From the NCBI GenBank assembly GCA_963727635.1, contig CAVSHP010000007.1, positions 1 through 64,000 on the forward strand: 64,000 bases of DNA, given 5' to 3'. Below, one piece after another: positions 58,432-64,000 of the stretch. Source of the DNA: SZUA-36 sp963727635. GTDB taxonomy: Bacteria; Pseudomonadota; Gammaproteobacteria; Xanthomonadales; SZUA-36. The notes below the pieces were generated by a model, which was not told where the DNA came from, searched no databases, and saw only the letters and a program-made list of their open reading frames with translations. A program made the position numbers and the translations under genes. How positions within the stretch are numbered: position 1 is the first letter of the stretch; each line of letters begins with the position of its first letter.

Positions 58432-60110
58432 AAAGACGTAACTTTATTTCACAATCCGGCCTGGTTGGTGCGGTTGCCGCATTGACACCGATAGGCAATC
58501 TTCAGGCCCAGTCCGGTAATGGTCCCGGCCGTGCCGATCTGATCATCAAAAACGCACGTGTCTACACCATGGATGACACCCAACCCATGGCGGAATCTGT
58601 GGCCATCCTGGGCGACCGGATTTTCGCGGTAGGGTCCAATAGCGATATCGGTGCGCTGCAGGGTCCGGCTACCAGGGTCATCGACGCTGGCAATGCGACG
58701 CTTACCCCGGGTTTTATTGATGCCCACAGCCATCCCGATGGCGCCAACGAGATAACCGGCGCTGACGTCAACCTGCGCAGCATCGCGGAGATCAAGGCGG
58801 CCATGCATACCGAGGCGGGTAAAACACCTCCCGGACAGTGGGTGATTGGCAACAAGTACGACGACACCAAGCTGAGTGAGGAAAGACCGGTCAACCGCCG
58901 TGATCTGGATGAGGCGGTTCCATTGCAACCGGCCATCATCCGGCACCGTGGCGGGCACACGGCCGTTCTCAATTCACGCGGACTCGAGGTCGCGGGCATC
59001 ACGATAAACACACCGGATCCGGAAGGTGGTACATATGGTCGTGAAAACGGTGAACTGACCGGATTTGTTGCCGAAAAAGCACTCGAAATGGTCGACCAGA
59101 CCGGCGAATGGCCGAAAATTACGCGGCAGGTGCGGCAACAGGGCGTTGCTTACATGTCTCGGGCGATGGTGGCTGCCGGTTTGACTTCAACCACGGATGC
59201 CGCGGGTTCGGTTGAAAGCCTGATCGCCTACCAGGACGCCAGGGCGGCCGGTGAGTTGCTGAATCGCCTGTCCTTCATGCCTTACGGTCCCGCGCCGGTT
59301 TATGAACATTTAAAGTCTGCAGGGATACGCAGCGGTTTCGGAGATGAGTGGATACGCATTGGTGCGGTCAAATACTGGGCCGACGGCTCTGCTTCAGAAC
59401 GCACCATGCGTATGAGTACACCCTATGAGGGGCGCCCGGATGATTACGGCATCCTGACCATGAGCCAGGCGGAAATTGACGCGGCGGTCGATGATGCGGT
59501 GCAGTATGGATGGCGTATCGGCATCCACACGAACGGCGATGTGACGATTGGAATGGCGTTAAATGCCTATGAAAGGGTGCTGGCCGGATGGCAGGGGCCC
59601 AACCCGAGATTCCGTCTGGAGCATTGTTCGCTGGTCAACCCGGAATTACTCGCCCGGATCAAGGCAACCGGTGTAATTCCAACGCCGTTTTATACCTATG
59701 CCCACTACCATGGAAATAAATGGGTGGATTATGGCCCTGAAAAAATGCAGTGGATGTTCGCACACAAGTCTTTCCTGGATTACGGTATTCCGGTGGCGCC
59801 TGCGTCGGATTACACACCCGGGCCCTTCGAACCGCTGATGGCCATTCAGAGCATGGTAACCCGCAAGGATTTCAAGGGCCGGGTATGGGGTCCAAATCAA
59901 CGCATCACGGTGAGCCAGGCCATGAAGATTTGCACCGTCAACGGCGCTTATGCCTCGATGGAGGAAAACATCAAGGGCAGTATTACACCTGGAAAGCTTG
60001 CCGACATGGTTATCCTGGCTGCCGATCCGCATGACACCGCGGTAGATGAAATCAAGCACATTCAGGTCCTGAGAACGCTGGTGGGTGGCAAGACTGTTTT
60101 TGAAGCCTGA
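58428..60110 (+). CDS. Tat-exported amidohydrolase, YtcJ-like
   Basis: A 560-residue metal-dependent amidohydrolase. The N-terminus MKRRNFISQSGLVGAVAAL looks like a twin-arginine signal, so it should act in the periplasm. Metal ligands include the HxH in TPGFIDAHSHPDG and His in IGIHTNGDV and FRLEHCSLV, with a late Asp in APASDYTPGPFEP. The fold and length match the YtcJ/ATZ-like group, whose substrates vary widely (amides, cyclic ureas). It is coupled to the symporter upstream. The frame is intact. A short GACCC/GGGTC repeat after the stop may be a weak terminator. Confidence 0.9.
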   Translation: MKRRNFISQSGLVGAVAALTPIGNLQAQSGNGPGRADLIIKNARVYTMDDTQPMAESVAILGDRIFAVGSNSDIGALQGPATRVIDAGNATLTPGFIDAHSHPDGANEITGADVNLRSIAEIKAAMHTEAGKTPPGQWVIGNKYDDTKLSEERPVNRRDLDEAVPLQPAIIRHRGGHTAVLNSRGLEVAGITINTPDPEGGTYGRENGELTGFVAEKALEMVDQTGEWPKITRQVRQQGVAYMSRAMVAAGLTSTTDAAGSVESLIAYQDARAAGELLNRLSFMPYGPAPVYEHLKSAGIRSGFGDEWIRIGAVKYWADGSASERTMRMSTPYEGRPDDYGILTMSQAEIDAAVDDAVQYGWRIGIHTNGDVTIGMALNAYERVLAGWQGPNPRFRLEHCSLVNPELLARIKATGVIPTPFYTYAHYHGNKWVDYGPEKMQWMFAHKSFLDYGIPVAPASDYTPGPFEPLMAIQSMVTRKDFKGRVWGPNQRITVSQAMKICTVNGAYASMEENIKGSITPGKLADMVILAADPHDTAVDEIKHIQVLRTLVGGKTVFEA

Positions 60111-60142
60111 ATAAAACAGACGAGACCCGGATCACGGGGTCA

Positions 60143-60732
60143 CTAGAGTTCAGACTCGCCCATCCATTTGCGGACTTTTGGCGCCCGGTATTCGGCGAAT
60201 TGATCCAGCAGGGTATCCGGCTCAAAGGCTTTCATCAGCATCGGGCGGCAAACTTCCCTGACGAATTGTTGTTCGAACGCGTTCTCGAGGAAACCGATCA
60301 AGCCGTCGTAATAACCTTCGATATTCAGCAGGCCGCAGGGTTTTTCATGGAATCCCAGTTGTGCCCAGGTCAGGATTTCAAAAATTTCTTCGAGCGTGCC
60401 CCAACCACCCGGCAGCGCAATAAAGCCATCGGCAAGCTCTGCCATCATGGCCTTGCGCTCATGCATTGATGCCACGACATGCAGTTCGGTGAGGTTGTCG
60501 TGTGCGACCTCTTTGACCGCAAGACTTTTCGGAATGACACCAATGGCCTGCCCACCGGCTTCGAGCACCGCGTTTGCAAGAACACCCATGACACCAACGG
60601 CCGCCCCACCGTACACGAGACCAATACCACGCTCGCACATTGCCTTTGCAAGACCGCGCAGCGCCCATGGAATAATGCCGGGTTTCTACCCGGGCTGGAA
60701 CCACAGTAGACACAGATTTTGTTGATATTCAT
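60143..60732 (-). CDS. LOG-family protein (frameshifted)
   Basis: A member of the LOG (lysine decarboxylase-like) family, cytokinin-nucleotide or AMP phosphoribohydrolases in studied cases. The N-terminus MNINKICVYCGSSPGRNP is in one frame; after a change near 60665 the rest follows: GIGLVYGGAAVGVMGVLANA, MHERKAMMAELADGFIALPG and GGWGTLEEIFEILTWAQLG, the PGGxGTxxE signature. About 195 residues in all, which is normal. Converges on the amidohydrolase gene. What nucleotide it hydrolyses here is unknown. Confidence 0.9.
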
Positions 60733-60767
60733 AGCATCTTCAGTCTGGTAGCGGCGGAGGGGGATTC

Positions 60768-61492
60768 CTATTCATGAATCCCTGTCCACGGAAAGTGTGG
60801 CCCGGGGTCGAGCTTGCGTCTGATCATGGTATCAGGCGCGTCCTCCGAGGGTATCATCCCGGTATCCAGATCTTCATGCCCGGCGACATACTCCAGACCG
60901 GGCATTGTGCACACAGGTGGTTGACCAGTTTCACCAGCGCCTTAATCTGCGGTTCAGGATAGGCTTCGGACATAAGCTGATGCCCGGAATGGAACCAGTC
61001 GGGATAACGGCCGTGTATTGATCAATTCAATACCAATGCTTTTCGGGTTAAATCCCCTGACGTGGTGGGCGACACGGTCGAGCGGCAACCCACTGTTCGA
61101 TGTGGCCATCACGGTCAATGTAGAAATGCCCGCTGTTGCCGGTTTGGCTCTGCGGGTAAAGTACTTTTTCACCCCAGACCCGTGCCATCGCCAGGTCGGG
61201 CAATTCGGTGCAATGGATAACAAGCAGATCGATGCTGTCGGCATCACGGCTTTCCAGCCGATCTGCATAAGGCAGGAGGTCCTGGTGGATTTCCGGGTTT
61301 ACTTTTCCTCTGGGGCAGGGGCCAGGTGTGTCGCCATGATCCAGGTGAACAAAAAAATCGGCGGTGGAAACGGCCCGGGTATGACCTTTATGGCAGACAA
61401 GTTGCTGGCCATATTTGCGCTCTGAAACGTTGTCTCGGTGGCGCAGCTGCACTCAGCATGGTAAAACCGATCAGAATAATAGGTGTACGCAT
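60768..61492 (-). CDS. N-acetylmuramoyl-L-alanine amidase, AmpD/AmiD type (frameshifted)
   Basis: A peptidoglycan amidase cutting between MurNAc and L-Ala. It starts MRTPIILIGFTMLSAAA, a signal peptide, so it is exported. The Amidase_2 domain shows SIDLLVIHCTELPDLAMAR (zinc His), SGHFYIDRDGHIEQWVA, VAHHVRGFNPKSIGIELINT, VAGHEDLDTGMIPSEDAPD and RKLDPGPHFPW (zinc His/Asp region). Frame changes fall near 61440, 61080, 61015 and 60900. All blocks are present in order, so the enzyme is probably active in the organism. Confidence 0.82.
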
Positions 61493-61547
61493 AGTCAAAT
61501 CCTGCAATCGAGCCGGGTAAATCAATAGTAGCAGGATTGACACTACA

Positions 61548-62536
61548 CTAGCCCTGCGCCAAAAGAATACGCAGATCAATGATCGCGGCATTGGCCCGCG
61601 AAATGTAATTGGCCATGACCAGTGAATGATTGGCAAAGGCGCCAAATGCGTCACCGTTCAAAACCATCGGTGCGTGCAATGGCTCCTGGGTGGATTCCAG
61701 TTCACGGATGATCTGGCGGTAACTGATCAGGGCGTTTTTCTTGCGCAATACATCGTCGAAATCCACTTCCATGGCCTTCAGAAAATGGATCAATGCCCAG
61801 GCGCTGCCGCGGGCTTTCATAAAACACATCGTCAATTTTGAACCAGGATGTTTTGACATCCACCTCATGCGGCGGATGCGGTGGATTGTGTCGCCGCGGT
61901 ATCGCCGGACAGATCCGTGTTCAGGCGCTCCTGGCCAACGCTGGCGGAAAGACGCTGGGACAATGAACCCAGGCGCTTTTCCACCAGGCCCAGCCATGTG
62001 CCGAGGTTATCCGCACGCGCATAAAACTGGGCATTCGGCTGTTTTGGGTCCGACAAACGTGTCAGGTAAGCTCTCAAGGCACTCCATGCCTTTTTCGTAG
62101 CGGCCTTCCGTGTCGGGAGGGAACCAGCGATCACTGCGAGTAGTTGAAAAGCGGATCCGCCTTGGACAGGTCGGGGTCCTCGGTTGACTGGGTTTGTGAA
62201 CGGCTGAAATCGTTGCGCATGGCGCGGGCAAGGTCACGGACCTGGGTCAGAACGCCAAATTCCCAGTTGGGTACATTGTCGAGAAATACCCAGGGCGGCA
62301 TGATGTCGTTGGACATGTATCCGCCACGTTTATTGAGCAGGACATTGACCACCTCGATCAAGGTGGAGGTGGTGATGGTGCCGGTTACTATCGGCGTGGC
62401 CATGCTAGACTCGGCGTGCAGTTTGGCGCGCTCGATCGGGTCGAACAAAGTCTGGTTCATGGTTAAACCAAAACATCATTCCGCCGCAGATAACCAACAG
62501 TGCGGCGGGAATGGCAATCAGGAGTTTTTGTTTCAT
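61548..62536 (-). CDS. DUF2333-family membrane-anchored protein (frameshifted)
   Basis: Starts MKQKLLIAIPAALLVICGGM, a membrane anchor. The body matches DUF2333: GYMSNDIMPPWVFLDNVPNW, LTQVRDLARAMRNDFSRSQ, DRWFPPDTEGRYEKG, and the C-terminal ADNLGTWLGLVEKRLGSLSQ and HAPMVLNGDAFGAFANHSLV. Frame changes are near 62455, 62130 and 61865. About 330 residues after repair. The function of DUF2333 is unknown; members are inner-membrane proteins facing the periplasm. It lies on the same strand as the amidase and the sigma factor genes. Confidence 0.82.
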
Positions 62537-62631
62537 GATTGAGAAGATAACAGATTTTCAGACAGAAGCGATGTGCCGGAAGTTGCCCGATTGAGACAGA
62601 CGGAAATCCGGCAGCCCGGATTGGCTTACAG

Positions 62632-63347
62632 TCAGGCGCCGACAAGCCCGGTTTTCAGTGAATCCCTGACCATGACGACCAGCTTTTCGACGTCTTGCGA
62701 TTGCTTGCCGATAATCGCCGCAGAACCCTGTTCAAGATTCACCAACAGGGCCTGCATCTGGTCAAACTTGACCATTTCACCGTCATCAACCTGGATTTTG
62801 GGCATGTAAATAATTGTCATCGGCCCCTGGTCCGTGCTGACGACCATGTGTGCACCGCGACCGTTGGGTGTCGGGCAAAACTTGATAAACATGATATGGC
62901 CGGATAGCTCTTTATCGGCCGTGGCATTCAGACTGGCCAATATTTTTTCAATATCCTCGTCTGACATTATTTTTGCCGGCCAAAGCAACAGCCTTGCTTC
63001 CATCATGTGAGTAGTGCGCGGTAACGTAGTCTTCAACGCTGTCCCAATGATGCATTGTTGCCAGGCCACCCCGGCGGCACCGACGGCGATCAAAACGCTG
63101 GCTGCAAGCGCCAGCGGTAGCCAGCTCCGCTTCCGAACCGGTGCCTGGCTAATGGCTTGAATCTGTCCCAGCAGGTCGGCGGGAGGCTGTACGCGCAAGG
63201 CGGATTGCAGTTTATTTCAAATGTTTCCGCTTCGGCCGCTACCTGCTCGAATTCAGGCGCAGAATGACGCGCGCGCAAAGTCTCGGGATCCCGGTTCCCC
63301 GGATCGGCGCCAATCAGTTTTCTGAACTCAGAAAAGTCCATGGACAT
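62632..63347 (-). CDS. DUF3379-type putative anti-sigma protein (frameshifted)
   Basis: Begins MSMDFSEFRKLIGADPGNRD, overlapping the end of the sigma-factor gene by 20 bases. An N-terminal cytoplasmic part is followed by one membrane span (WLPLALAASVLIAVGAAGVA) and a periplasmic domain (VEDYVTAHYSHDG after repair, IMFIKFCPTPNGRGAHMVVS, PMTIIYMPK). Shifts are near 63200, 63055 and 62975. This layout, and the position after a sigma factor, is that of DUF3379 proteins, likely anti-sigma regulators. The signal sensed is unknown. Confidence 0.8.
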
Positions 63348-63858
63348 TACCCGTTACCCCATCTTTTTGCAGTTGTGATTTCAGTTTCTCACGCGCCCTG
63401 AACAATTGTGTCATCACGGCACTTTTGGTGATTCCGAGTTGTTCGGAAATTTCTTCGCAGCTGTGACCAAATACCACCTGTAACAACAACGGATCCCGGT
63501 ATTTTGGCTCCAGTTTCAAAATGCCCTCGCGCAACAAGTCACGTTCCTGTCACGTTCGTCCGGTTCTAACTCTTCATCATCCGCGATAACGACCTTTTCG
63601 AGGTCGGTAAACTTGGGTACTTTACGTTCAAAAGTACGGGCATATTCGCGCCGTAAAATCGTAATCAACCAGCTTTTGGCCGCATCTACATCTTTCAGAC
63701 TATCCAGTGCCCGCCAAGCCCTGAGAAAGGTTTCCTGAACCAGGTCTTTGGCCAGGGCATCGTTGCCGCAAATCCACATCGCATAGCGGTACAAATCTGT
63801 CAGAATAAGCTTCGGCGAGCTCATTGAAACGATGTGTCCGATCCGCGTCACTAGTCAT
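63328..63858 (-). CDS. ECF-type RNA polymerase sigma factor (two frameshifts)
   Basis: A sigma factor of about 175 residues. From ATG 63858 (MTSDADRTHRFNELAEAYS) a frame change near 63810 leads to LYRYAMWICGNDALAKDLVQ and ETFLRAWRALDSL (region 2). A second change near 63540 leads to region 4: LEPKYRDPLLLQVVFGHSCE and EISEQLGITKSAVMTQLFRA. It is followed by the DUF3379 gene with overlap, giving a sigma/anti-sigma pair. The target genes are not visible; the DUF2333 and amidase genes downstream on the strand could be among them. Confidence 0.88.
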
Positions 63859-64000
63859 GACCGGATTTTATACGACCTTATTTCATACTTATGCAATTAT
63901 TTTTAAACCTTTATTAAGCATTCGGCGCCCCATATGGGATAATAGCGCGCTTGATGTAAATGGAAACCTAATTCGACGCACGGAGCGTCTATTTAGATCA
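63859..64000. other. Right-edge intergenic sequence
   Basis: AT-rich upstream region of the sigma factor, cut by the window edge. GATAAT at about 63938 could be a -10 for a plus-strand gene beyond the edge. GACGC/GCGTC at about 63975-63990 could form a small hairpin. No gene is seen. Confidence 0.3.

Noticed and set aside
1..64000. Mobile elements, CRISPR arrays, prophage or tRNA genes
   Set aside because: I saw no transposase, integrase, regular repeat-spacer array, phage module or tRNA cloverleaf in the gaps inspected.

Overview
The window suggests a free-living or symbiotic sulfur-oxidising gammaproteobacterium of moderate GC content. The evidence is gene content. It carries dissimilatory ATP sulfurylase (sat), an AprM-type adenylylsulfate reductase (aprM-aprB-aprA), a DsrE2/TusA/YeeE sulfur-relay group, and a gammaproteobacterial chromosome-origin neighbourhood (rpmH-rnpA-yidC-mnmE on one strand, dnaA-dnaN-recF-gyrB on the other). 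The thrABC, glyQS and cmoAB gene orders are also gammaproteobacterial. I cannot name a genus from sequence alone.

Layout. 1-1 kb: start of gltB running off the left edge. 1.3-5.2 kb: a secreted protein, an OmpR-type two-component pair and a YgjP-type metallopeptidase. 5.2-9.8 kb: an accessory stretch with small ORFs, a PqqD-like/glycosyltransferase-like protein, an AraC regulator and two tandem hairpins with CCUCC loops that look like small RNAs. 9.8-23.9 kb, all minus strand: sat, a class V aminotransferase, a GltD-like Fe-S flavoprotein, korA-korB (2-oxoacid:ferredoxin oxidoreductase), asnB and thrA-thrB-thrC. 23.9-29.5 kb: a tripartite RND efflux system. 29.6-37.9 kb: HIT protein, aprMBA, a TPR protein, two small proteins, dsrE2, tusA and yeeE. 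37.9-48.5 kb: the origin region. 48.4-56.1 kb: glyS/glyQ, an amidotransferase, nfeD with a band-7 protein, cmoA-cmoB and rraA. 56.1-64 kb: a short NnrS-like protein, a symporter/amidohydrolase pair, a LOG protein, an AmpD/AmiD-type amidase, DUF2333, DUF3379 and a sigma factor.

How the genes work together. Sat and AprMBA form the sulfite-to-sulfate branch: sulfite plus AMP gives APS and electrons pass to the membrane through AprM, then APS plus pyrophosphate gives ATP and sulfate. DsrE2, TusA and YeeE are persulfide or thiosulfate handling proteins. KorAB with the flavoprotein links 2-oxoglutarate and reduced ferredoxin. GltB, AsnB and ThrABC draw on the same glutamate/aspartate carbon and nitrogen.

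Quality warning. About half of the genes, including essential ones (dnaA, dnaN, recF, rnpA, yidC, mnmE, glyQ, glyS), are broken by single-base shifts. In several places the shift lies in or beside a homopolymer and one base restores the family sequence. The shifts cluster (0-0.7, 6.5-7.5, 24-34.7, 38.8-45, 49-53 and 60-64 kb) while other stretches are clean. I read this as draft-sequence error, not gene decay, so broken genes are given as single CDS spans with the shift positions noted.
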